A DNA stretch of 64,000 bases, taken from the NCBI GenBank assembly GCA_023213315.1, contig JAKCPI010015674.1, positions 1 through 64,000 on the forward strand, given 5' to 3'. How positions within the stretch are numbered: the first letter of the stretch is position 1; every line of letters begins with the position of its first letter. Below the pieces are notes generated by a model. It was not told the DNA's origin and did no database searches. It saw nothing but the letters and a program-made list of their open reading frames with translations. Source of the stretch: Euborellia annulipes. Its lineage: Eukaryota > Arthropoda > Insecta > Dermaptera > Anisolabididae. Made by a program: the position numbers and the translations under genes. Positions 21,137 through 31,573 of this stretch are shown here, one piece after another.

Positions 21137-21405
21137 ATCTCAGCCAAACATGGAGATGCGGGGCGCTCGCACTATTTTGCCTAGTGTCGAGGTGAAATCA
21201 AAAATGGCCTCGCTTTTCTGATTTATATAAAAGCGAGGAAATATTTTCACTTAAATAAAACCCCTACAGAATTTTATTTGTTTCATATATCCTCGCTTTT
21301 ATATAAATCAGAAAAGCGAGGCGCATTTTTTTGATTTCACCTCGACGCTGGGCAAAAATAATGCGAGGCGCCCCTTTTTGCATCTCCGATGTTTTTGGCT
21401 GAGAT
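21137..21405. mobile_element. Long-hairpin MITE (family J)
   Basis: Arms of about 105-115 bp start ATCTCAGCCAAA on one strand and its inverse at the other end. They share GTCGAGGTGAAATCAAAAA and CTCGCTTTTCTGATTTATAT, around a central loop of about 50 bp (21241-21290). A few indels separate the arms. It is inserted in TTAA MITE I copy 1. There is no ORF and no clear target duplication. Confidence 0.75.
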
Positions 21406-21410
21406 TTCAC

Positions 21411-22305
21411 TTCTTTTTGTGAAATATTACATTTAAATTTTATTTAATAATTTTTGCTTATTAAATATTAAGTTATCCCATGAATAGATCTTTTAATATG
21501 CATTCCAAACAGTAAAAAATAAATACATCGTTTGGTATTAATTCAAAATGATAAACATAGGATTTCACCAAATTTTATAAAATTTTAGGTTTTTTATTTA
21601 TTTTATGTTGGTAGCACTCCTTCTTATCACGTTAATCTATTTCTATCTGAATGGATCTATCCTAAAAAATTTTTGTTCCATTAGGGATGAAAATTACTAA
21701 TAATAATAGATATGTTCCTAGATGACGTCATCAGGGAGCAAAATAGTTAGAATTGTCTTTTCGCCACGTTAAAGATAGGACAAATTTGAAATTTTGAATA
21801 CCTCTCAAAAAGTCACTTTTGATCCAAAATGAAATTTTATATCAAAGGTATCGGGTTTTTGATAGTACCTATTTGTATTTTAAATTTCATCCAAATCGGT
21901 CCAGCAGGGAAACCTGTAGCTTTGTCTAAAAATTTGAAAATTGAAGAAAAGAATGAAAAAAAAAAGAAAAAAAAAAAAAAAGTAAAAATAAGAGACTAAC
22001 TTTTGACCTTCCGAAATCGGCAAAATCTCAACTTTGACCCCCTGTCATTCTTTTTGGCACTGGAATTTTTTTTTGAATTCGTGCTCAAAATAATCCTTAT
22101 TTATTCTAGTTTAATATAAAAAAATTTGGTTCCGATATCTTAAAAACTTTTTTGAGATATTCGCCCAGAAAGAGAAAAGTTTCTCAAAAAAATTTTTTCA
22201 CGTCCCTATCTTTTATTAAGGATTTAAAATCATTCTTGATAATATAGTCTAGGGACGACTCGTCCATCTAAATGCAATGGGCCATTGGCATCTATTGGAA
22301 TATCA
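21411..22305. other. Unassigned insert within family I
   Basis: AT-rich sequence absent from the family I copy at 33.5 kb, so inserted material. It includes a perfect CRE palindrome TGACGTCA at 21723-21730 and GAAAAA/AAAGAAAA runs at 21950-21982. The outer boundary of the insert, other than the hairpin MITE and the SINE, is undefined. Confidence 0.45.
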
Positions 22306-22317
22306 ACTAAATGGTAG

Positions 22318-22596
22318 CCCTCGGGGTATGGCGTAGAGGTTAGCGTGCTAACCTCGTATACCAAACGTCGCGGGTTCGGACCCCAGGCAGTCCGATGATT
22401 TTATTTAAGCCAATTGGATACCAAATGACTTAAATAAGAATGCCTGGACCCCTATATGTATATTTATCAACAACGGTTATCGTCTAAAGTCTTAAATGGC
22501 CTGAGTTGGCGAAAAGACTGTGTGAATGTGTGTGTGAGTGTGAGTGTGAATGAGAAAAAAGTGTGAATGTTTTAAAAAAAAAAAAAAAAAAAAAAA
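22318..22596 (+). mobile_element. tRNA-derived SINE, full-length copy
   Basis: Begins CCCTCGGGGTATGGCG, with box A GGCGTAGAGGTTAGCGTG and box B GGGTTCGGACCCC, then AGTCCGATGATTTTATTT, the hairpin region, GGCGAAAAGACTGTGTGA and a (GTGTGA)n-like tail with about 24 A. Identical 12-bp duplications ACTAAATGGTAG lie at 22306-22317 and 22597-22608. One of the best reference copies in the window. Confidence 0.93.
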
Positions 22597-23157
22597 ACTA
22601 AATGGTAGTATTAAGAGTTTCTTTGCTTTCTTTTGCTTTTTACTTGCTTCGGCGACGAGTCGCTCCCGCGACTCTTGATAAATGTTATTATATATTATGT
22701 ATATTTTATAAAAGCATAAAAATATATAAATATAGGCCAGATGTAGGCCATTTGGCGATCGTCAGACTACCTGCCATCTATTGCAAGAATGGTGAACTAA
22801 TTTGACAGTTGAATTTTAAATAAATCATCTAAGCTTATTTTAAAAATTTCTTAATTAATATGTGATTAATAATAACAATAAATTCATTTTTAAATTAAAA
22901 AAAAAAAATTAAAGATTATTGGGACTGATTGTTTTTTGTATTTGCTTGATAACAAAAAAATTAATTAGGATAATTTTTTAATAAGTCATTAAAAAAATTA
23001 TAGCTCGATGTCCCAATAATATCTTATGAATTTAATTCATTAAAAAAAAAACCGCATTGAAAAATTCCTTATAATAGTATAGTTTTTTTTTTTAAGTACG
23101 TTTAGACGTCCCTCCTGAACTCCCTTAAAAAACTTTTTTCTTTAAAAAGATATCAAC

Positions 23158-23275
23158 CTTCCCCTTCCGGTAACAACCACCAAGATCGTTGGAGTTAAGT
23201 AATGTAAAGGGCGGATAAACATATCAGATAGGTGGCCCCGAGAAATCAGCGTGTTGAACCTCTCCCGGAAGCCCG
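23158..23275 (+). mobile_element. 5S rRNA-derived fragment (SINE3-like or pseudogene)
   Basis: Contains, in 5S order, GGAGTTAAGTAATGT (box A region GxAGTTAAGCAACGT), AGATAGGTGGCC (intermediate element, GATGGGTGACC) and GAGAAATCAGCGTGTTGA (box C region GGGAACACCGCGTGTTGG). The spacing matches 5S rRNA. The 5' half is reduced and several promoter bases differ, so it is not a normal 5S gene. Confidence 0.6.
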
Positions 23276-23279
23276 ATTA

Positions 23280-23740
23280 TATAAAATATATGTAAAGAAT
23301 AAAATCACAAATGGCCGCAGCAGCCGAATGGGCAAATTAAATATAAAAAAAGATATATTTTAATCCATATTTAAACTCATTTCCCTAAACTGAATTTTAA
23401 AAGGTAAGTTCTCATTTTATACAGGATTTAGTCCTTTACGATTCAAAGTTCAAAATATAATTTATTTTTAATCTCTGGTCGGCTGGGTCCCCTTGTTTTA
23501 CACCCTCCACATTCCTTCCATTTTATGTCTGATATTGTTTCAGTCATTAAAATGATTAAAATGGTGTATTTTGATATGATTGAGATGATACTTGGAAAAC
23601 GTCAAGATATTCTCTCTAATATTCATACATAGGCCTACCTGTTGACTCACCAATTTATATAATCGTATAGACCAGGGCCTATAAATTTATAATAAACACT
23701 TATAAATACATATATAGTATAGAGGCCTAAATATAAGGTA
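23280..23740. other. Gene-free AT-rich stretch
   Basis: No gene found. A short GC-richer segment at 23475-23515 has no recognisable identity. Confidence 0.5.
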
Positions 23741-23935
23741 TTATCTTTCCTAGCCTTATTCCCGCAGTGCGGGGTCGGCGGAATGCGACAGGAAGAAATA
23801 GAACAGGACAGCCCGTCGCTCGGTCTGACGCCTGTTGAAAATATAGAAGGGACAGACATGTAAAGAACAGGACTGACAGTTCCAGCTCGTGGTCGTCTTC
23901 CACAAGATTTGGGCCCCTGAGCATAGCCCTAAATA
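23741..23935 (-). mobile_element. Retroelement-like repeat N, longer copy
   Basis: Shares CTTTCCTAGCCTTATTCCC and CAGTGCGGGGTCGG with 19442-19485 and continues as about 150 bp of GC-richer sequence. Three overlapping minus-strand frames cross it, but none shows a recognisable domain. The composition contrasts with its flanks and suggests a retroelement fragment. Confidence 0.4.
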
Positions 23936-24528
23936 TAGTATAAAAATAAAATTTGCATCTTGTTTAATCAACAGCCATGTATAAAAAATATAAAGATAAT
24001 GTTTTGAAGATTTTCCATATTTTGGGGATATAAACTGAGAATGGCATGCCAGTGAGACCGAAAAATCTGTATTAAACAGATGATTACGCTATATACTTTT
24101 TTATGGTTCTTTTTAATTTATCAATATTCTCCCTACTATAGTGATACCGAGTAAATATTATCAACAAAAATAATAAGTTTATTAAAATTGGCCATTACGG
24201 AATTAGAAGTTCTTTTACTTTCAGGGATGTTGTTTTATTAAGTATATCTCTAAAATGTATAGAAGTGGCCGACCAAAGGACCAGAGAGAAAGAGAGCCGC
24301 GCCCTGAAAGCACGCGTGACCCTTTGGCACGCTCTCAATTCCTGAAAGCAGCCCAATCGCGCATGTCTCTATTGATTTATTGATATTGGCTATCACTTGT
24401 TATTATTGTAGCGAATTTTAATTTAATTATAAGTCTGCTACACTTATTTCATAAGTAAAAAAAAAAAAAAAAGAGAAAAAAATTTCAGCTAATGTATTAA
24501 ATTAGTATAAAATTAATGAGCACACCTG
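23936..24528. other. Gene-free stretch with small GC-richer block
   Basis: Mostly AT-rich. At 24262-24362 a GC-richer block (GAGAGCCGCGCCCTGAAAGC) holds CTGAAAGCA twice in about 45 bp. No protein or RNA gene is recognised. Confidence 0.45.
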
Positions 24529-25231
24529 TTTTTACTTTCTCTTACCTATGTATATATGTAATATATATATAGAAAGAAAGTATTGGATTCATGTCAAAAA
24601 TTCGATGTCGAGATTTTGATGGATCTTCACGTTTTGAGGTCCCCTGAATCCAAAAAAGTGGTTTTCGCGACATGGTCTGTCTGTGTGTGTGTGTGTGTGT
24701 GTGTGCTGTGTGTCTGTGTGTGTTCAATTTAAAGCATGAAGGAATTGAGCTAGGAGGTTGAAATTTTATATTTAAGTTAGACACCTCCCCGGAGCGTGAA
24801 AATAAGCTTTTAATCAAAATCAGCCAAAGAGTACTAGTACTTTACTGATGTACTTTTTCAGTTTTTTTCGATTTTCTCAAAATTTGCTCCAACGATTTTT
24901 TTTTAATTCAAAAATCAATTATTTTTTAGATGCTCTTTAAAATGTATATTCTCATTTTACAATTGAAATCTTCTGAAGACCACTTTACTCTTGTATTTCA
25001 TAGGGAAGATAGGAGAAATGGTTGCCATGGTAACAAAATATAAATATTTTCCCATACTTATAAATTTTACATCTGAATTCATATGTTCCGTACTGTCGGG
25101 AACTAAATATATGTCTAACTAAATATATGTCGATACAAACTGGTGTGACAAGCACAGAACACAACTTTCGATTACCGAAGGTAAGAGAAAGTTGTGTGCT
25201 GTGCGCCAGTCACACCTGTTTTTTTTTTTTT
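24529..25231 (+). mobile_element. Family A element, full-length copy 5
   Basis: Complete plus-oriented copy with a (GT)n array (24680-24722), intact X-box and 3' hairpin. Unusually its 3' end reads CACACCTGTTTT instead of CACACCAGATTTT, and the same CACACCTGTTTTT lies immediately before its 5' end (24521-24533). The near-match could be a target duplication or the junction of a lost tandem neighbour. A short duplication (AACTAAATATATGTC twice) occurs at 25099-25130. Confidence 0.87.
25021..25034 (+). promoter_or_regulatory. Palindromic X-box (RFX site) in family A copy 5
   Basis: GTTGCCATGGTAAC, exact match to the X-box consensus. Confidence 0.6.
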
Positions 25232-26884
25232 AATGAAAAAATTTGAGTAGATGGTAATCAGCTGTAAATTTGATATCATTTATTAATCATTAACAACAAT
25301 ATGAATTAATTTGGAAAAGAAGATTGATTCATATCAAATTGGAATTTTTAGCGTTTTTTTTCTGATTCTGTGGATTTCAAAATATTTGTTTTCTCACTCA
25401 CTCCGCGAATCGTTCCATCATATTTATTAAGATTACAATGCGTTAAATTTGTTAATTTTTTTAATGTAGAAATAAATTCACTCATTTGAGAACTGGATTA
25501 GGAAATCATATTTATTTATTATCAATGAATATAAGAATATACTAGAATCATTCGGAAAAAAATGTATAGTCAAGAGCGGAAGGGCGGAGAGGGGGTGGGA
25601 TGTCCCTTGTCCGTTGGCACCAGAAGTCCAAACATTTAAAAAGTGAAAAATATTATAACAAAAATATAAATATAATAAGGGGACCTAGATCTGACCTTTA
25701 CTACTTGGAGTAACACCCATAATCGTGTTAGGTTTACTCTATAAGTAGTCTATTTAATATTCTTTTCAATTTAGAGACTCATACCTGAAGAATTCGGAGT
25801 AGAAACTATGTTACAGGGCTCGGCTTGTCTCCTCTGACCCATTTTTATTTTATTACATTCAACCCTATTTGCCATTGTATTTTTAAGATAATCTAAATAG
25901 CTCATATAATTTAAAATTTATGACCAATCAGTGTCGAGATATCATTTATGATCCCACTGGATTTATTATTCGATTAGAGGACATTAACATATTAATAAGA
26001 GATGGAGTTTATAGTAAGATACTTCTCTCCCACCCCTTCCCTTTCCAATGAAACATCCGACGGATGAGTAATTAATGTGCAATAATACAATCCTTTCACG
26101 TTTAAGGAGCGAGAGATGAAAAGAGCAATTAATTGAAAATCAAGACCAATTCTTTGGTAATTGGAATAAACGAATGGGAATCATATAAATGTGAAATCAC
26201 TAATATTTTTTAAATGACATTTTATCTTTATCATAAAAAAGATGAATTTTATTTAATCAAAGTTTAATCATTCTACATGAATTTAGGAAAGAAAATCTTG
26301 AATATTGGGGAAAAATGTATAAAATTTTACACAGAATACAAATGAGGATTTCGATATTAAATGTAAAAAAAAATAAAAATAATCAAAAAATCAATGTGTA
26401 TGAAATATGAAAAGTTAGTTTGATAGCTTCCTTCTTTCAATCACCCTCATCCTGGCTGCTTGCATTTTTATATTTGCATAAATACATTTTCCAAATATTC
26501 ATATTTTTTGAGTATTCATAAATTTGAATTCTCAAATCAAGTAAAATCTTCTAAATTCTCTAAATCTTATACTATTAAACGAGAAATGTACGTATTTGTT
26601 TGTAAGCACATCAGTTCTTTAAAAAGGCTCTAACGATTTTTTTTTTTAATTTTAAATATCCCAAGTAAAAATGATTAAAAATGATCGAGGGATATACACG
26701 TCCGCAGCAGGTCTGCATAGTGAACCTGGAGGGACACACAGGGATATACACGTCCACACGTTCAAATTCAAAATATTTTCTATTTCCGATATAAAAAATA
26801 AATAGTCCGACCCTTTATTTTTCCTTAAAATTTTCTTACAAATAGGTAGACCTACTTAAATTTGACTAAAAGATATTTAATTTA
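25232..26884. other. Gene-free AT-rich stretch
   Basis: No exon recognised. The phrase AGGGATATACACGTCC occurs twice (26688-26704 and 26739-26755) about 50 bp apart, a small local duplication. A G-rich block at 25577-25610 may be a worn MITE end. Confidence 0.5.
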
Positions 26885-26895
26885 ATTAATTGTTT

Positions 26896-27170
26896 GCCCT
26901 CGGGGTATGGCGTAGAGGTTAGCGTGCTAACCTCATATACCAAACGTCGCGGGTTCGGACCCCAGGCAGTCCGATGATTTTATTTAAGCCACTTGGATAC
27001 CAGATGGCTTAAATAAGAATGCCTGGACCCCATATATGAATATTTATCAATAACGGATATCGTAAAGAGTCTTATATGGCCTGAGTTGCCGAAAAGACTG
27101 TGTGAATGTGTGTGTGTGAGTGTGAGTGTGAATGAGAAAAAAGTGTGAATGTTTTTGAAAAAAAAAAAAA
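26896..27170 (+). mobile_element. tRNA-derived SINE, full-length copy
   Basis: Same structure as the copy at 22318, with box A GGCGTAGAGGTTAGCGTG, box B GGGTTCGGACCCC, the GTGTGTGTGAGTGTGAG tail and poly-A. Identical 11-bp duplications ATTAATTGTTT at 26885-26895 and 27171-27181. Confidence 0.92.
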
Positions 27171-27309
27171 ATTAATTGTTTAATTTTGTACAGTTTGTAT
27201 ACTCTTAGATAAATTTTGTAATATTGATAATAGAAGTGGCTGTTCAGCGATCATCATTCCAAATTTTGTAATATTTTATTTAAAATAATATAAAATTTTA
27301 TAAAAATCA

Positions 27310-27645
27310 GAGCCCTTGGGGGGGGGGGGCAAAATGCCACTGATTGGAACCAGTAAGTCAAATTTGTAAAAGACAAGCAATGCCTAAACCAAAATCAACC
27401 AAAGAAGCCTTATTTCGGCAGTGGATAAAAGCTGAATCTAATTTTACAACGGATGGTAAAATCATATTCTGTGCAAAAGAGGTAATTGTTTTATCTTTGT
27501 TTCCAAAAATAAGACATCAATTTTTAAAATTTTTTTTTATATTATTTCTTAAATAATGCCTTTTTAAGTGCCTATTTTAATAATTTTTAGTGCTTAGTTG
27601 CCTGCCTATTTTAAAGATTTTTAGTGCCTATAAATCCGAGCTCTA
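27310..27645 (+). mobile_element. hAT-like element with CGGBP1-type exon
   Basis: A G run beside CAGAGCCCTTGG (27307-27330) and the downstream words AGTGCCTATTTTA, TGCCTGCCTATTTTAAAG and AGTGCCTATAAATCCGAGC (27560-27640) resemble the two ends of a hAT-family element, with an inverted CAGAGC/GAGCTC relation. The short exon listed next lies between them. No clear 8-bp duplication was found. Confidence 0.4.
27380..27481 (+). pseudogene. Transposase-derived N-terminal exon (CGGBP1/BED-like)
   Basis: Encodes about 34 residues: MPKPKSTKEALFRQWIKAES then NFTTDGKIIFCAKE, followed by a GTAATT donor-like sequence at 27482. The pattern, a basic start, a W-containing helix and then TDGKxxFC leading into a zinc-binding CxxC, resembles the N-terminus of CGGBP1-like proteins and hAT BED fingers. 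Only one cysteine is present before the frame enters intron-like sequence. An ATG 12 codons upstream (27344) is less likely because the extra residues have no counterpart. A relic within a mobile element is the best reading. Confidence 0.4.
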
Positions 27646-27714
27646 GTTATAGCAGACCCAGATGTCTGTCCCTCTTCTGGTTTAAAAAGCGGCGGACAAG
27701 TGATAAATTTTTCT

Positions 27715-27792
27715 TTTAAGTTTTTCACTTTGTTAGTGACTTGCGCGACTAAAAGGCGAAGATCCTGGGTTCGATTCCAGGGGGCCATGGGA
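27715..27792 (+). other. tRNA-like fragment with box B
   Basis: GATCCTGGGTTCGATTCCAGG forms a complete T-arm with a canonical box B (GGTTCGATTCC). The upstream part (GTGACTTGCGCGACTAAAA) resembles the anticodon side, but no D-arm or acceptor pairing is found. Probably the head of another tRNA-derived SINE or a tRNA pseudogene. Confidence 0.45.
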
Positions 27793-28064
27793 TGTTTTGC
27801 CTCACCAATAAACAAGCATCACAGTCTTGTTAAATCAAAAATATTTAATTGTTTTGAAATTTTGCACCCATAAACTAGGGGTAGAGGCCAAGAACTGAAA
27901 AGCTTTTGGTAAATATCGGACCATTACGAGAACCAATATTTTTTTCTTACATAACCTATACTTTTTTTTTATATATTCAGAAACTAGACTTTCTCCCGAG
28001 TAAAATGATATATAATATGTAAAACATCGAACCAAAAGAGGAGAGCTCTAGGAGGGGACAAATA

Positions 28065-28729
28065 TTTTACTTTCTCTTACCTATGTATATATGTAATATA
28101 TATATAGAGAGAAAGTATTGGATTCATGTCAAAAATTCGATGTCGAGATTTTGATGGATCTTCACGTTTTGAGGTCCCCTGAACCCAAAAAAGTGGTTTT
28201 CGCGACATGGTCTGTCTGTCTGTGTGTCTGTGAACAAAATATCTCAAGAACGAAAAGAACTAGGAAGTTGAAATTTTATATTTAAGTTAGGCACCCCCAT
28301 GGAACGTGACACGAAGCTTTTGAACAAAATCGACCAAAGAATACTAGTACTTTATTGATGTACTTTTTCAGTTTTTTTCGATTTTCTCAAAATTTGCTCC
28401 AACGATTTTTTTTTAAATTCAAAAATCAATTATTTTTTAGATGCTCTTTAAATTGTATATTCTCATTTTGTGATTGAAATCTTCTGAAGACCACTTTACT
28501 CTTGTGCTTCATAGGAAAGATAGGAGAAATGGTTGCCATGGTAACAACATATAAATATTTTGCCATACTTATAAATTTTACATCTTGAAAATCAAATGTA
28601 CCCTACTGTCGGAAACTAAATACATGTCGACACAAAAAATCTGGTGAGACAAGCACAGTACACAACTTTCGGGATTACCGAAGGTAAGAGAAAGTTGTGT
28701 GCTGTGCGCCAGTCACACCAGATTTTTTT
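28065..28729 (+). mobile_element. Family A element, full-length copy 6
   Basis: Complete plus-oriented copy, with almost no GT expansion (TCTGTCTGTCTGTGTGTCTG only). It contains an alternative middle segment, AACAAAATATCTCAAGAACG, in place of the TTAAGCATGAAGGAATTG seen in copies 2 and 5, so at least two subfamilies exist. The X-box and 3' hairpin are intact. Confidence 0.87.
28532..28545 (+). promoter_or_regulatory. Palindromic X-box (RFX site) in family A copy 6
   Basis: GTTGCCATGGTAAC, exact match to the X-box consensus. Confidence 0.6.
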
Positions 28730-29589
28730 CTTAAATAGTGGGTGGACAAAGTTGTGAGCTCGGCTTAGTCCGACCCTTTATTATTTAAATTAATTGCTAG
28801 CTTTCTAATCATCAAATATATATAATTTAATTTAAAATTTCTTAATCGAAGAGCGACCTTTAGTCTATCTGAATGAATTGAAGAGCCAATTAAATTTGCT
28901 AATAGCTTATCTTCTTGTCTTGAATTTCTTTTTCAGGCAAGAAGTGATTTTCAATTAACCCGAATTGCTTTTTGGACAGATGATAACCTACGATATTCAT
29001 TCAGAGACGGAGATATTTCTTGTGAATAACATGACACGATCACCTTTATATGACTTGGGAATGAATGTTGGGTCCAGTCTCTCTTTATCTGTATGAGTAT
29101 TGTGTTTTGTAGAATCAACTCCACAATTTCTCCCTCTCGCTGTGGGTGAATGTGTGTTTGCAACGATCCTGCTTTTGAAATGAGTCCGCCTTTGTTGCAC
29201 CCTCTGCCCACTGATAACTCGTTAAAAATTCCATTTTATATCAATGGAAGCTATTGTATATATAGGGTATATTTATATTTAATATATATATATATATGTG
29301 CGTGTGTTTTGAAAAGCTATTTTAATATCGTCTTATTTTAATAATACTTGATAAAACAAAAAATTTAATGGTAATTGAAATATTGATTTTTCTATTAAAA
29401 AAAGGATTTAGATTATTTTTTATGATATTGATAATTTTAAAGAAGACTGGTGTAAATATAATATAGAGCCCTATGAATAAATATTTTGATTATATAAAAA
29501 AAAAAGTAAAAATAATATTATCTTTGAAAAAAGTTTAATTTTTATGGGTCATAAAATAAATCTTGAATAGGAAAGAGGATGCAGCCAAT
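28730..29589. other. Gene-free stretch, part GC-richer
   Basis: 28980-29215 is closer to 45% GC and carries two overlapping minus-strand frames of 86 and 67 codons with no recognisable domain. The rest is AT-rich with a (TA)n run at 29281-29297. Confidence 0.45.
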
Positions 29590-29630
29590 TAATTGAGCTT
29601 CTATTTAATAACAAACACTCTTTATTGGAA

Positions 29631-29663
29631 CGTTTCGGCTGGGATTAACCCTGCGATCTTCAG
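29631..29663 (-). ncRNA. Hammerhead-ribozyme-like core, PLE LTR 2 left
   Basis: On the minus strand: CTGAAGA, T, a stem II-like GCAGGG/CCCAGC with an internal mismatch around TTAAT, then GAAACG. It matches the CUGANGA-stem-GAAA order with one extra base. One arm base differs from the right-hand copy (TCGC versus TGGC), weakening the outermost pair. Confidence 0.45.
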
Positions 29664-29956
29664 CCTTCAAAGAGTATATTTAAATTTTCTTTATACAAAA
29701 ATATAATTGTCATATGTTTTAATACAAGTTATTTGAATTATTTGTCTAACGTAATGTAATTAAACGTAATGTAAACGTAATGTAATGTCTAACGTAACGT
29801 CTAATGTAATTATAAAAAATCTACAGGCTATTCGTTGTATCACTTGTGGGATTTTTTATAATTACATTCGTTAGACAAATAATGCAAATAACTTGTATTA
29901 AAACATATGACAATTATATTTTTGTATAAAGAAAATTTAAATATACTCTTTAAAGG

Positions 29957-29989
29957 CTGAAGATGGCAGGGTTAATCCCAGCCGAAACG
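29957..29989 (+). ncRNA. Hammerhead-ribozyme-like core, PLE LTR 2 right
   Basis: On the plus strand: CTGAAGA, T, GGC-A-GGG paired with CCC-A-GCC across a TTAAT loop, then GAAACG. Six Watson-Crick pairs interrupted by one A-A mismatch. Better preserved than the left copy. Confidence 0.5.
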
Positions 29990-30045
29990 TTCCAATAAAG
30001 AGTGTTTGTTACTAAATAGAAGCTCAATTAATTGGCAATTAATTA

Positions 30046-30820
30046 TCAGCAACAGCCGCGTCCTACTATTCATAAAATAAATAATTTTAGCCCATGATTT
30101 ATTAGGTAAAAATCTATAACTATCGTAAAAAAACAAGGGAAAATGAAATTTCTAAATATGATGAATTAAATAAAATTTCATAGGCGGCGAGCCTAACTGA
30201 AGAGAGAAGAGGAACAACCACTATGAGCTTTATTGAGAAAACTAAACATCGGAGGTACGAGATACCCAATGTAGAGATAGAAAGTCGAGTCTGACTTTAA
30301 TCAAAAATCGAACTTTTACTGAAAATAATCGACTTTTTAGAATCGAGTTGAAATATATATAGGTAAGAGAGAGTTTTTTTTTTTTTTTTTTTTTATTTCG
30401 GTTTGACTCCTCGGTCATACCATAAACAGAGAAAGTTAATATTGATCTCGAAATTTATTTAATATTCTTTGGATATATGTTTATATTGTGGAGGAGATAA
30501 TAATAAATAAAATAACATAACGACAAATATTAACCCCAATACATGCTACAATTGGTACACTCAACGAATGACCTTAAAATGAGGGAAATAAAATTTGCAC
30601 AAAATAAATTATCAATTAAGGAGTAAAGGATAAACAAAAAGGCTAAAACAGTGGCGTGGAGTATTTGGAATATAATATTCATTATCATTGATATTCTCAA
30701 ATTCTAATGTGAATTCAAAATATAAAATGGTTAAAGATTGTTATAAATAAATAATTGCAAATATTTGAGTTGAAATACCTAGTAAAAATGATGAAGAAAG
30801 AGCAGAAGACTAGGGAAGTA
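30046..30820. other. Gene-free AT-rich stretch
   Basis: Includes a T18-20 run at 30375-30394 next to GGTAAGAGAGAG (30361-30372), possibly a family A end remnant. Nothing else recognised. Confidence 0.5.
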
Positions 30821-30824
30821 GACT

Positions 30825-31110
30825 GATGACATCATGTCTGCCTACCGAATGAGACGACGCGGCGATTGTTAAAGATGAGCAACGTGGATTCACTATGATA
30901 TAATGGTTTCCGAGGGGAAACCTCAACTGACCAAGTGAGATGTCTTTCCTTCCTTCCAAGGCGGGCAAATCATGGCGCGAAAGAATTCATCTCTCTGATT
31001 GGCTAATTAGTAAGAGGGGAAGGAGAGAAAGGAGCTGAAGAGTGGGAGTGAGAGAGAAGCGGGAGTGAGGGAGGGGTGATTGATAAAAAAAGAATAATTG
31101 AAAAGAAGGA
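30825..31110. promoter_or_regulatory. Promoter-like GC-richer island
   Basis: The island contains ATGACATCATG (CRE/AP-1-like), GGCGCGAAA (E2F-like TTTCGCGCC inverted), CTGATTGGCTAAT (inverted CCAAT box) and a GA-rich block (GGGAGTGAGAGAGAAGCGGG). It is not repeated elsewhere in the window. No coding exon can be tied to it, so this rests on motif clustering alone. Confidence 0.35.
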
Positions 31111-31570
31111 AAGGAGGGGTAGACTCCAACTAATTGTTTTTTATAGCATAATTAGGAGGGAGAGCGGACAATTCTATTTTATTATAATATATCAGAGTAT
31201 TCAAAGAAATTAAATAATTAAGAATTATTTAACCTATGTAGATTAACAAATGTGATTTGAATACAAATTTTAGTGCTAAAAAATTGATGGTGTGACTGTA
31301 GGCCTACACAAATCTCTAATTCAATCAGCTACTTTTCAATTACGAATAAATTGTGAAACTTTTTTTTTTTATTTTGCATTTGAATATATCAGAAATAGAT
31401 CAACATAATATAAAAGAAAATGACTTGGATGTCCTTTCTATTAATAAGTTAAGCGGTTCTTTTATGGTCCATTTGCCCTCGGGGAGGGGTCTCCATCATA
31501 GAAGAAAAAAGAAAATTCCACAAAGTCAAAGTGACCCACTAAGGCAATAAAAATTGTGTGATAAAACTAA
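31111..31570. other. Gene-free AT-rich stretch
   Basis: A 65-codon frame at 31353-31550 has no recognisable domain. GCCCTCGGGGAGGGG at 31473 resembles the start of the SINE head by chance or as a relic. Confidence 0.45.
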
Positions 31571-31573
31571 TTA

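Larger units (their letters stand above)
20971..23124 (+). mobile_element. TTAA MITE, family I copy 1 (multiply interrupted)
   Basis: Follows TTAA (20967-20970), begins GGGGCCTCGGGAGCG and contains CTGCTAAGATGGCGTTGTGT. It resumes near 22674 (TGATAAATGTTATTATATA) and ends CCTCCTGAACTCCC before TTAA (23125-23128). Its two halves match the uninterrupted copy at 33499-34114. About 1.5 kb of other material sits inside: a hairpin MITE (21137-21405), unassigned DNA and a full SINE (22318-22596). Confidence 0.75.
29590..30045. mobile_element. Penelope-like LTR palindrome 2
   Basis: Two inverted arms of about 190 bp share TTAATTGAGCTTCTATTTA, AACAAACACTCTTTATTGGA, the hammerhead-like core and CATATGTTTTAATACAAGTT. 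They are separated by an asymmetric centre (29745-29870) with iterated AACGTAATGT words and its own small hairpin. Head-to-head LTRs are typical of PLEs. No reverse transcriptase remains. Confidence 0.55.

Noticed and set aside
23647..23971. Three overlapping minus-strand frames as a gene
   Set aside because: Overlapping frames in all three phases over a GC-richer repeat N fragment; none has a recognisable motif.
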